DNA of 64,000 nucleotides, taken from positions 1 to 64,000 of the forward strand of contig NZ_JABBNI010000066.1 of NCBI RefSeq assembly GCF_012926525.1, written 5' to 3'. Shown here one piece after another: positions 56,384 to 64,000 of this stretch (the stretch's first letter is position 1; each line of letters opens with the position of its first letter). The notes beneath the pieces are model-generated. The model saw only the letters and a list, made by a program, of their open reading frames with translations, had not been told where the DNA came from and made no database searches. Source of the stretch: Clostridium muellerianum (GTDB lineage: Bacteria > Bacillota > Clostridia > Clostridiales > Clostridiaceae). The translations under genes and the position numbers were made by a program.

Positions 56384-57040
56384 ATGACCAGAACTGGATT
56401 TGATACTGCTTTAAAAGAACTTCATAATGATCTTTTAAGAATGGGAAGCATAGTTGAAAAGCAAATATATGAGTGTATAGAATCATTAGTTAAGAAAGAT
56501 GTTGAATTAGCGGATACCATAATAAAAAATGATGATTTAGTAGACAATCTTCAAAAGGAAATAGAGAATAAGTGTATAATGCTTATAGCTAGAGAACAAC
56601 CATTAGCTATAGATTTAAGAAATATTTTTACAACTACTAAATTAGTAACGGATTTGGAACGAATGGCAGATTATGCAGTAGATATAGCAAAAATAACAAA
56701 GAGGCTTAAAAATGAAAAGTATGTTAAGGAGCTTATAGATATTCCTAAAATGGCGGATATAGTAAAAAAGATGATAAGAAGTGCTTTAGATGCTTACGTA
56801 GATAGGGATGTTGACAGAGCTTATGATGTATGCAAAATGGATGATGACATAGACAGGTTATATAAAAGTGTCTTAACTGAACTCATAACAATAATGGCAA
56901 GCAGCAAAGAAAATATAAATCAAATAACTCAGCTTTTATTTGTATGTAAATATTTAGAAAGGATTGGAGATCATGTAACTAATATATGTGAATGGACTAT
57001 ATATTTAGTTACAGGAGAATTGAAAGATTTAAATGAATAG
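56384..57040 (+). CDS. phoU: phosphate signalling protein PhoU
   Basis: The 218-residue protein has two three-helix PhoU repeats with acidic metal-binding E/DxxxD motifs (DLERMADYAVDIAKI and LERIGDHVTNICEW). It links Pst activity to PhoR. Last of the pst operon; a terminator follows. Confidence 0.95.
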   Translation: MTRTGFDTALKELHNDLLRMGSIVEKQIYECIESLVKKDVELADTIIKNDDLVDNLQKEIENKCIMLIAREQPLAIDLRNIFTTTKLVTDLERMADYAVDIAKITKRLKNEKYVKELIDIPKMADIVKKMIRSALDAYVDRDVDRAYDVCKMDDDIDRLYKSVLTELITIMASSKENINQITQLLFVCKYLERIGDHVTNICEWTIYLVTGELKDLNE

Positions 57041-57418
57041 AAAAATAAATTTTGATTATATAGAAATTTGCATTATTCTTTAAATGATATATTGATGGGC
57101 ATTACAAAAAGGAGGTTGAAGTAATATCAGCATCCTTTTTATATTTTGTCAGCTAAGTTAAATTATAATTTACATATCTTAAAAAAAATCAGTATAAAGA
57201 GGATTAATTGTAATCAATGAAGGTGTTTTAGGAAAATATGTAGTATAGAGAATATTTGTGTAGTATAATGTAGAAAGTATGGAAAAATGAAGGTAGACTG
57301 TACCACTATAAAATGATTACTAGACAAATATATGGTAAGTTTATATTTTATTTTTATAAAATCTATGTTATACTTTATAAGGTCGAAAATTTATACTTTT
57401 AAAGCAGGAGGGATAGAA
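57041..57418. other. 378-bp spacer between phoU and the Pit accessory gene
   Basis: Contains the phoU terminator (57106-57140). The remaining part holds a TATAAT at 57264-57269 but no fitting -35. An in-frame upstream extension of the next gene (57332-57418) has no RBS and is not counted. Nothing else seen. Confidence 0.5.
57106..57140 (+). terminator. terminator of the pst-phoU operon
   Basis: AAAAAGGA (57106-57113) pairs with TCCTTTTT (57133-57140), extended by GTTGA/TCAGC inside after one mismatch, giving a 13-bp stem and a T-run. Confidence 0.75.
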
Positions 57419-58042
57419 TTGTTTAGTTTGACTCCAAAAGAAGACAAATTTTTCGAATTTTTCGTAGAAACTGCTAATATAGCTTATAAGGCTTCTAATA
57501 TGTTAGTAGAATTTCTAAAGAATCTTGACAATTCAGAGGAAAATTTAAAAAAACTTAAAGAGGTGGAACACGAAGGAGATAGAAAGCAGCATCAAATACT
57601 TGAACAACTAAATAAGACTTTTATAACACCCTTTGATAGGGAGGATATTTACATTATAGCAAAGGATATGGATGATATTATAGACCTTATAGAGTCTACT
57701 GCAAGTAGATTTGTTATGTTGAATGTAACTAAAGCCACCAAAGAGGCAATAATATTAAGTGATATGATTGCAGCAAGTTGTAAAGAAATTATTACTGTGA
57801 TGGAAGAGTTAAAAAACATGAAAACCAGTAAGTATCTGAATAAAAAGATTATAGAAATTAATAGAATCGAAGAAGAGGGAGACAGGATTTCAAGAGCAGC
57901 TATTGGAGATCTCTTTAGATCAAATATTGAAGTTATTGAAGTTATTAAATGGAGAGAAATCTACCAGTATTTAGAAGATACTCTAGATGCTTGTGAAGAC
58001 ATAGCTAATGTAATTGAAGGAGTAGTAATGAAAAATGCTTAG
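57419..58042 (+). CDS. DUF47 PhoU-like Pit accessory protein
   Basis: The 207-residue all-helical protein has FVETANIAYKASNMLVEFL, EHEGDRKQHQILEQL and EEEGDRISRAAIGDLF, the DUF47 motifs with two E-x-EGD metal sites. DUF47 proteins usually modulate Pit-type phosphate transporters; the pit gene overlaps it by 8 bases. TTG at 57419, 6 bases after AGGAGGGA, is used. Confidence 0.88.
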   Translation: MFSLTPKEDKFFEFFVETANIAYKASNMLVEFLKNLDNSEENLKKLKEVEHEGDRKQHQILEQLNKTFITPFDREDIYIIAKDMDDIIDLIESTASRFVMLNVTKATKEAIILSDMIAASCKEIITVMEELKNMKTSKYLNKKIIEINRIEEEGDRISRAAIGDLFRSNIEVIEVIKWREIYQYLEDTLDACEDIANVIEGVVMKNA

Positions 58043-59039
58043 TAGTACTTTGATTTTAATATGTGTTATAGTTGTTACTGCTTTAATTTTTGATTTTATT
58101 AATGGATTTCATGATAGTGCTAATGCTATAGCATGTTCTGTATCTACTAGAGTTTTAACATTAAAGCAAGCAGTAATAATGTCTGCTACATTAAATTTTG
58201 TTGGAGCTTTTGTCAGTGAAGGAGTTGCTAAAACTATAGGAAGTGGTATTGTAGATCCAAATCACATATCACAAATTGTGATTGTAGCTGCTTTGATTGG
58301 TGCAATAATATGGAACATAATAACTTGGTATTTTGGAATTCCAAGTAGCTCTTCACATGCTCTTATAGGAGGATTAATTGGCGCTGCTGTAGTTTTTCAA
58401 TGGTCTTTTGGTATAGTTAATTGGTCAAACTTAATATGGAGAGTTGTAATATGGATTTTTTTATCACCTATAATAGGATTTGTTATAGGATTTGCAGTTA
58501 TGACCGCTATGAATACCATTTTAAAAATTATGGAAGCAAGACCTTCGTCAGTTAGTAAGGTTTTTTCCAAGGCTCAAATATGCTCAGGTATGCTTATAGC
58601 TTTTAATCATGGATGTAATGATTCTCAAAAATCTATGGGAATTATAACAATGGCACTTATAAGTGGAAATTTTATTACACAATTTGAAATACCAAATTGG
58701 GTAAAGATTTGTTGTGCTTTAGCCATGGCTTTGGGTACAAGTCTTGGGGGAAAAAAGATTATTAAAACAATGGGAACAGGTATGACTAAACTTGCACCTA
58801 TTAATGGATTTTCAGCTGAAATGAGTGCATCAGCAGTAATGTTTACTGCAACTATGTTAAATGCACCAGTAAGTACAACACATATAATAACTGGTTCTAT
58901 AATGGGAGTCGGTGCATCTAAAAGATTTTCAGCAGTAAAGTGGGTTATAGCAAAAGATATTGTAACAGCTTGGGTGATTACCATACCAGCTAGTGCTGCA
59001 ATTTCAGCTTTAACAATGTTTTTAATAAAGTTATTTTAA
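58035..59039 (+). CDS. pit: low-affinity phosphate transporter, Pit family
   Basis: The 334-residue membrane protein has about ten helices and the tandem signature GFHDSANAIA (near residue 25) and FNHGCNDSQKSMG, plus IPSSSSHALIGG and PVSTTHIITGSIMG. It carries phosphate (or sulfate) with a cation, complementing Pst. Co-translated with the DUF47 gene. Terminator follows. Confidence 0.93.
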   Translation: MLSSTLILICVIVVTALIFDFINGFHDSANAIACSVSTRVLTLKQAVIMSATLNFVGAFVSEGVAKTIGSGIVDPNHISQIVIVAALIGAIIWNIITWYFGIPSSSSHALIGGLIGAAVVFQWSFGIVNWSNLIWRVVIWIFLSPIIGFVIGFAVMTAMNTILKIMEARPSSVSKVFSKAQICSGMLIAFNHGCNDSQKSMGIITMALISGNFITQFEIPNWVKICCALAMALGTSLGGKKIIKTMGTGMTKLAPINGFSAEMSASAVMFTATMLNAPVSTTHIITGSIMGVGASKRFSAVKWVIAKDIVTAWVITIPASAAISALTMFLIKLF

Positions 59040-59049
59040 GATATCAATC

Positions 59050-59078
59050 ACCCTTCTTTAATATGAAGGGTTTTTTGT
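59050..59078 (+). terminator. terminator of the DUF47-pit unit
   Basis: ACCCTTC (59050-59056) and GAAGGGT (59065-59071) with loop TTTAATAT, then T-run. Confidence 0.9.
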
Positions 59079-59207
59079 TTTATTTAAATAATATGCTAAT
59101 GCGTTGACTAAATAATCATATTAGGGTAATATTACTAAATGGATATTTTTTAAATGATAGAGCCGCCGTATTGCTAGTTGTTTATAGATCAAAAAGGAGT
59201 TGTATAT

Positions 59208-60542
59208 ATGAAAAATCAGATAGCAGTAGTAGATTCGGAAAGTATTGCTGAAGAAATGGGAATAGAAGTAGGAGATTATTTATTAAGCATCAATGGTAAA
59301 ATTGTTAATGATATTATAGATTATAAATTTCTCATGTGCGATGAATATGTTAATGTTGAAATAGAAAAAAAGTCGGGAGAAATATGGGAATTAGAAATAG
59401 AAAAAGAGTATGATGAAAATTTAGGTATTGAATTTAAAAATGCTATTTTAGATAAACCTAAAAGCTGTCACAATAATTGCATATTTTGTTTTATAGATCA
59501 GCTGCCTAAAGGAATGAGAGAAACACTTTATTTTAAGGATGATGATTCAAGACTTGCTTTTCTTCAAGGTAATTTTGTTACTTTAACAAATATGAAAGAA
59601 GAAGATATAGACAGAATAATTGAATATAAAATTAGTCCAATAAATATATCCGTACATACAACTAATCCAGAACTTAGAATGAAAATGATTAATAATAGGT
59701 TTGCAGGAAACATTTATGATAGATTAAAAAGGTTAGCTGGAGCAGGCATAAGTTTGAATTGCCAGGTAGTTTCTTGTCCAGGAATAAATGATGGAGAAGA
59801 ATTAGAAAAAACTATAGAGGATTTATACAAATTGTATCCTCAAATTCAAAATTTAGCAGTAGTACCTGTAGGTACTACAAAATATAGAGAAGGGTTATAC
59901 AATCTTAAATTGTATGATAAAAAAACAGCAGAGCAACAATTGGATAAAGTATTTAAACTTCAACAAAAATATTTAAAAGAAATAGGATCTCCGTTTGTAA
60001 GATTGTCAGATGAATTTTATGTTTTGGCAGAAAGAGATGTTCCATTATCAGATTTTTACGATGGTTTTGAACAGTTAGAAGATGGTATAGGTACCATAAG
60101 GGTTTTTAGAAATGCCATTGAAAATTCTTTGGAAAACTTAAAAAGAAACATAAAAGGTTCATTTACTATAGTAACAGGAGTTTCTGCTTATGAGGAGATA
60201 GTAAAAGGTACTAAGCGTATATGTAGTGCTAATAATAAAATTAATATACAGGTAAAAAAAATAATTAATAATTTTTTTGGCCATACTATAACTGTAGCAG
60301 GACTTGTAACTGGCGGTGATATAATCCAGCAGTTAAAGGACGTAGAATTAGGAGACTATGTTATAATTCCTAATGTTATGTTAAGAAAAGGATATGAATT
60401 AGCACCAAATGATGAGAAAGTATTTTTAGATGATATAACTGTAGAAGAGTTAAGTAAGGGTTTAAATAGAAAAGTTATTGTATGTGATTTTACAGGAGAA
60501 GACTTAGTACAGATAATAAATGACCATTGTGAGGAGGAATAA
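59208..60542 (+). CDS. DUF512 radical-SAM-like protein
   Basis: The 444-residue protein has an N-terminal PDZ-like domain (about 1-65), then [27 protein letters not shown], giving the CxxxCxxC iron-sulfur motif of radical SAM enzymes, and a C-terminal DUF512. Its target is unknown. It directly precedes der, the conserved Firmicute order. ATG at 59208 follows AAAGGAG; a TTG at 59178 is rejected. Confidence 0.88.
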   Translation: MKNQIAVVDSESIAEEMGIEVGDYLLSINGKIVNDIIDYKFLMCDEYVNVEIEKKSGEIWELEIEKEYDENLGIEFKNAILDKPKSCHNNCIFCFIDQLPKGMRETLYFKDDDSRLAFLQGNFVTLTNMKEEDIDRIIEYKISPINISVHTTNPELRMKMINNRFAGNIYDRLKRLAGAGISLNCQVVSCPGINDGEELEKTIEDLYKLYPQIQNLAVVPVGTTKYREGLYNLKLYDKKTAEQQLDKVFKLQQKYLKEIGSPFVRLSDEFYVLAERDVPLSDFYDGFEQLEDGIGTIRVFRNAIENSLENLKRNIKGSFTIVTGVSAYEEIVKGTKRICSANNKINIQVKKIINNFFGHTITVAGLVTGGDIIQQLKDVELGDYVIIPNVMLRKGYELAPNDEKVFLDDITVEELSKGLNRKVIVCDFTGEDLVQIINDHCEEE

Positions 60543-60544
60543 AA

Positions 60545-61861
60545 ATGGGAAAACCAATAGTAGCAATAGTAGGAAGACCTAATGTAGGAAAATCTACATT
60601 GTTCAATAAGTTAGCTGGAAAGAGAATATCTATAGTTCAAGATACACCAGGGGTTACTAGAGACAGAATATATGCACAAGCTGATTGGCTTAAGTATAAT
60701 TTAACTATAATTGATACAGGTGGTATAGAACCTGAAAATAGTGATATAATAATTTCTCAAATGAGGAGACAGGCAACAATGGCTGTTGAAACAGCTAATG
60801 TTATAATATTTATAGTGGATGGAAAGCAGGGACTTACAGATGCAGATAGAGAAGTAGCACAGATGCTTAGAGTAAGTAAAAAACCTGTAGTACTTGTAGT
60901 TAATAAAATAGATAGTTTAAAAGATGAAGATAATGCATATGAATTCTATAATTTAGGAATAGGGGAACCTATGGCAATATCATCTTCACAAGCACTTGGA
61001 CTTGGAGATATGTTAGATAAAGTTGTATCATATTTTGATGACGATAAATTAGATGATGAAGATGATGAGTATGTAAAGATAGCTTTTGTAGGAAAGCCTA
61101 ATGTAGGAAAATCATCTCTTATTAATAAATTATTAGGAGAAGATAGAGTTATAGTAAGTGACGTACCTGGAACTACTAGGGATGCCATTGATAGTTATTT
61201 AGAAACAGATCAGGGGAAGTTTACTCTTATAGATACAGCAGGACTCAGAAGAAAAAGTAAAGTAAAGGAAGAAATTGAGAGATATAGTGTAATAAGAACT
61301 TATGCAGCTATAGAAAGAGCAGATGTTTGTATACTTATGCTAGATGCTACTCAAGGAATATCAGATCAGGATGAAAAAATAATAGGTTATGCTCATGAAA
61401 TGCACAAGGCTATAATGGTTATAGTGAATAAGTGGGATTTGGTAGAAAAGGATACAAATACCATAAATACTTTTAAAAAGCAAATAGGAACAAATCTTTC
61501 ATTTATGTCTTATGCACCATACTTGTTTATATCCGCAAAGACTGGTCAGAGGGTTCAAAAAGTATTAGAAATGGTTATGCAGTGCTATTCTAATTATTCT
61601 AAAAAGATAAAAACAGGAGTATTGAATGATGTAATAAGTAAAGCTGTAATGATGAAAGAGCCTCCTGTAGTAGGAACAAAAAGATTAAAAATATATTATG
61701 TTACCCAAATAGGAACAAAGGCACCTACTTTTGTATTTTTTGTAAATGATACATCATGTATTCATTTTTCCTATGAAAGATATATTGAGAATCAATTAAG
61801 GGAAAACTTTGATTTTACAGGTACAGGTATAAAGTTAGAGTTTAGGGAAAGGAAGGAATAA
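60545..61861 (+). CDS. der: ribosome-assembly GTPase Der (EngA)
   Basis: The 438-residue protein has two GTPase domains ([10 protein letters not shown] with [21 protein letters not shown] with DTAGLRR, NKWD) and a KH-like end. Needed for 50S assembly. Two bases after the DUF512 gene. Confidence 0.98.
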   Translation: MGKPIVAIVGRPNVGKSTLFNKLAGKRISIVQDTPGVTRDRIYAQADWLKYNLTIIDTGGIEPENSDIIISQMRRQATMAVETANVIIFIVDGKQGLTDADREVAQMLRVSKKPVVLVVNKIDSLKDEDNAYEFYNLGIGEPMAISSSQALGLGDMLDKVVSYFDDDKLDDEDDEYVKIAFVGKPNVGKSSLINKLLGEDRVIVSDVPGTTRDAIDSYLETDQGKFTLIDTAGLRRKSKVKEEIERYSVIRTYAAIERADVCILMLDATQGISDQDEKIIGYAHEMHKAIMVIVNKWDLVEKDTNTINTFKKQIGTNLSFMSYAPYLFISAKTGQRVQKVLEMVMQCYSNYSKKIKTGVLNDVISKAVMMKEPPVVGTKRLKIYYVTQIGTKAPTFVFFVNDTSCIHFSYERYIENQLRENFDFTGTGIKLEFRERKE

Positions 61862-61863
61862 GA

Positions 61864-62862
61864 ATGAGTTTTAAAGTTGCTTTTTTAGGTGGGGGAAGTT
61901 TTGGAACAGCTTTGTCTATAATGTTAGCTAAAAAAGGAACGGAAGTTAAGGTTTGGGACAGAAACAAAAGTGTAGTAGATGATATCAATGTAAAAAAAGA
62001 AAATATAAGATATTTGCATGGCTCAGTTATTCCGGTTGGGGTAAGGGCCTCAGAAAATATGGAAGAAGTAATAAAAGATAGCGATTATGTAGTTATTTCA
62101 GTTCCTTCCCATGTGGTAAGAACTATATCAAGAGAAGCAGCAAAGTTTATTAATAAGGATCAAATAGTAATAAGCATAGCTAAAGGAATTGAAGAAGAAA
62201 GTGGAAAGAGGCTTTCACAGGTTATAAAAGAGGAATTACCATTAAATCCTGTAGTCGTTTTGTCTGGACCAAGCCATGCTGAAGAAGTAGCACAGGATAT
62301 ACCAACTACTGTAGTAGCAGCTTCAGAAGATATGGAGTTTGCAGGAAAAGTACAGGATTTATTTATGACAAATAAGTTTAGAGTTTACACAAATGAAGAT
62401 TTAATTGGTGTTGAAATAGGTGGAGCTGTTAAAAATATTATAGCACTAGCTGCAGGTATATCTGATGGTGTTGGATATGGAGATAATACAAAAGCAGCGC
62501 TTATGACAAGAGGTATGAGTGAAATAACAAGAATTGGTTTAGCATTAGGTGGAAAAAGAGAAACATTCTCTGGACTTACGGGAATAGGAGATCTTATAGT
62601 TACTTGTACCAGTATGCATAGTAGAAATAGAAGAGCAGGCATACTTATAGGCAAAGGAGCTACAGCTGGGGAAGCTGCTGAGCAAATAGGAATGGTTGTA
62701 GAAGGTGTAAAAGCTTGTAGAGCATTTTATGATTTGAAAGAAAAGTTATCAATATCAATGCCTATAACAGATACTTTATACAAGGTGCTTTTTCAAGATA
62801 AAGATGTTAAGTATGGAGTTTATGAATTAATGACTAGAGATAAGAAGGATGAAGTTTATTAG
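61864..62862 (+). CDS. gpsA: glycerol-3-phosphate dehydrogenase
   Basis: The 332-residue enzyme makes sn-glycerol-3-phosphate from DHAP for phospholipids. [17 protein letters not shown] (Rossmann), [24 protein letters not shown] (catalytic Lys) are present. It starts two bases after der; the plsY acyltransferase that often lies here is absent. Confidence 0.97.
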   Translation: MSFKVAFLGGGSFGTALSIMLAKKGTEVKVWDRNKSVVDDINVKKENIRYLHGSVIPVGVRASENMEEVIKDSDYVVISVPSHVVRTISREAAKFINKDQIVISIAKGIEEESGKRLSQVIKEELPLNPVVVLSGPSHAEEVAQDIPTTVVAASEDMEFAGKVQDLFMTNKFRVYTNEDLIGVEIGGAVKNIIALAAGISDGVGYGDNTKAALMTRGMSEITRIGLALGGKRETFSGLTGIGDLIVTCTSMHSRNRRAGILIGKGATAGEAAEQIGMVVEGVKACRAFYDLKEKLSISMPITDTLYKVLFQDKDVKYGVYELMTRDKKDEVY

Positions 62863-63197
62863 TAGTTATATTTAATATTCCTAAAATAAAAAATGCAAAG
62901 TATTTTTTAGAGGACAATTGATAGAGGACAGAGGACAATGAAGGTAAGTTTTCTTTCTTACGTTAGAAAACTAATGTATTTTAAAGCTTCTTTTGCTAAT
63001 GCAAAAGAAGCTTTAAATTTATATAAATCAGCAATGTTTTGCTTTAGGAAAACGAGCGTTCAAAAATCATCCTTCATTGTCCTTTGTCAATTGTCCTCTG
63101 AAAAATATTGCGTCGCAATATTTTTATATTTAGTAATAACTTACCTAATATTTTAATATATATATATTGTTAATATTAGAATATTGGGGGGTATATT
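62863..63197. other. 335-bp spacer filled by a repeat element
   Basis: Mostly the repeat element 62888-63125 listed separately; the last 70 bases are AT-rich spoIVA upstream sequence. An open frame at 62938-63156 lies within the element and is not a gene. Confidence 0.65.
62888..63125. repeat. MITE-like element between gpsA and spoIVA
   Basis: The left part (TTTTTTAGAGGACAATTGA then GAGGACAATGAAGG, 62905-62944) and the right part (CCTTCATTGTCC...CAATTGTCCTCTGAAAAA, 63071-63105) are imperfect inverted repeats. In the middle is AGTTTTCTTTCTTACGTTAG and a 16-bp perfect stem (62981-62996 with 63001-63016). The right end has the palindrome TATTGCGTCGCAATA (63106-63120). Related to the repeat in the his operon. 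Confidence 0.75.
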
Positions 63198-64000
63198 TTG
63201 GAAAATTTTGATATATACAAAGATATAGCAGAAAGAACCCAGGGAGATATATATGTAGGAGTGGTGGGCCCTGTTAGAACTGGAAAATCAACATTTATAA
63301 AAAGATTTATGGAACTTATGGTATTGCCTAACATAGAAAATTCCTATAAGAAGGAAAGAGCTAAAGATGAACTACCTCAGAGTTCATCAGGAAAGTCTAT
63401 TCATACTACGGAACCAAAGTTTGTGCCAAATGAAGCTGTAGAAATAAATTTAGATGAAAATACTAAGTTTAAAGTTAGAATGGTGGACTGTGTTGGATAT
63501 ATTGTAAAAAGTGCACTTGGTTATATGGAAGGTGAAGAAGCAAAAATGGTTACTACACCTTGGTATGATTATGAAATACCTTTTGAAGAAGCAGCTGAAA
63601 TAGGTACTAAGAAGGTTATAAATGAACATTCTACCATAGGTTTATTAGTAACAACTGATGGATCTATTACAGGCATAAATAGAGATGATTATGTAGAAGC
63701 AGAGGAAAGAGTGGTAAATGAACTTAAGTCTATAAATAAACCTTTTATAATTGTACTTAATTCTGAGAAGCCATATGATCCAGATACTATAACTATTAAA
63801 AAGAGCTTAGAAGAAAAATATGATGTACCTGTTCAGACGATGGATGTACTTAATATGAAACAGGAAGACATAACTAACATATTCCAAAGAATATTGAGGG
63901 AATTTCCAATCAAGGAAATAAATATTGACATGCCTGAATGGATTGAAAAATTAGATTCAAATCATTGGCTTAAAGTAGATTTTATTAATGTTGTAAAGGA
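63198..64000 (+). CDS. spoIVA: stage IV sporulation protein A, start (partial)
   Basis: The frame runs off the right edge after 267 codons. MENFDIYKDIAERTQGDIYVGVVGPVRTGKSTFIKRFMELMVLPN is the SpoIVA start with Walker A GPVRTGKST (about residues 24-32), followed by VDCVGY and STIGLLVTTDGSITG. SpoIVA is an ATPase that polymerises as the base of the spore coat. TTG start, RBS GGGGGGTA. It is a SigE-type gene, and sigE is in this window. Confidence 0.95.
   Translation, partial: MENFDIYKDIAERTQGDIYVGVVGPVRTGKSTFIKRFMELMVLPNIENSYKKERAKDELPQSSSGKSIHTTEPKFVPNEAVEINLDENTKFKVRMVDCVGYIVKSALGYMEGEEAKMVTTPWYDYEIPFEEAAEIGTKKVINEHSTIGLLVTTDGSITGINRDDYVEAEERVVNELKSINKPFIIVLNSEKPYDPDTITIKKSLEEKYDVPVQTMDVLNMKQEDITNIFQRILREFPIKEINIDMPEWIEKLDSNHWLKVDFINVVK

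Noticed and set aside
57332-57418. 29-codon N-terminal extension of the DUF47 protein
   Set aside because: No RBS; family proteins begin at the TTG at 57419, which has AGGAGGGA.
62938-63156. 72-codon open frame
   Set aside because: It lies entirely inside the repeat element with inverted repeats and a perfect stem-loop, has no RBS and no protein-like composition.
1-64000. CRISPR arrays, prophage, tRNA or rRNA genes
   Set aside because: No regularly spaced direct repeats, no phage structural or integrase genes, and no tRNA or rRNA-like conserved sequence were found by reading.

Overview
The window is low-GC DNA from an endospore-forming, anaerobic Firmicute, most likely a Clostridium in the strict sense. 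The evidence is the gene set: sspH-type spore protein, spoIIGA-sigE-sigG, an uninterrupted sigK, the start of spoIVA, clostridial-style ferredoxin and LUD proteins, a NifS/NifU-type Fe-S operon with its own Rrf2 regulator, and AT-rich spacers with many hairpin terminators. I do not assign a species. Nearly everything is ordinary chromosomal core. I see no prophage, transposase, CRISPR array, rRNA or tRNA. Coordinates given for genes use the start codon best supported by a ribosome binding site, which is often downstream of the longest possible ORF.

Layout. 1-8.9 kb is a loose region with mostly minus-strand single genes: sspH, a PAP2-like membrane protein, an OrtA-like small protein, glyA, a ThrE-type exporter pair, a Cof phosphatase, a lipoprotein, a 0.8 kb repeat-rich spacer, a ferredoxin protein and a LUD protein, then a cold-shock gene. 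9.2-17.3 kb is a complete histidine operon, hisZ-G-D-B-H-A-C-F-I-E; the missing phosphatase step (hisJ) lies just downstream at 18.1 kb behind an unrecognised gene. 18.8-25.5 kb has a flavin reductase, a coiled-coil protein, rarA, the Rrf2-nifS-nifU iron-sulfur operon, a PRC-barrel protein and an AI-2E-family transporter. 25.5-37.2 kb is the alaS T-box and gene followed by the conserved Firmicute string ireB-ruvX-DUF1292-fur-rnjA-ylbF-typA-trmR-trhP-udk. 37.2-43 kb has a penicillin-binding protein gene broken by a frameshift in an A-run, sigK, pilT, a 51-codon minus-strand gene with a structured leader, and a family 2 glycosyltransferase. 43-49 kb is ftsA-ftsZ, spoIIGA-sigE-sigG, ymxH, nrdR. 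49-59 kb is pgeF, phoP-phoR, pstS-C-A-B-phoU and a second, Pit-type phosphate system. 59-64 kb is a DUF512 protein, der, gpsA and spoIVA, which runs off the end.

How the parts work together. ftsA/ftsZ and spoIIGA/sigE/sigG place division and the early and late compartment sigma factors side by side; sigK and spoIVA are later sporulation functions. phoPR sits directly upstream of the pst operon, whose promoter has TTAAC repeats that look like a PhoP site. The his operon contains everything from PRPP+ATP to histidine once hisJ is counted.

The least explained material is non-coding: a ~262-nt long inverted repeat with internal AGGA-loop hairpins (6.8-7.1 kb); two MITE-like repeat elements that share sequence with each other, one lying inside the his operon and one upstream of spoIVA; and a structured leader ahead of the 51-codon gene. 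These, plus the A-run frameshift in the PBP gene, are the main items to follow up. I did not find a clear new multi-gene system.
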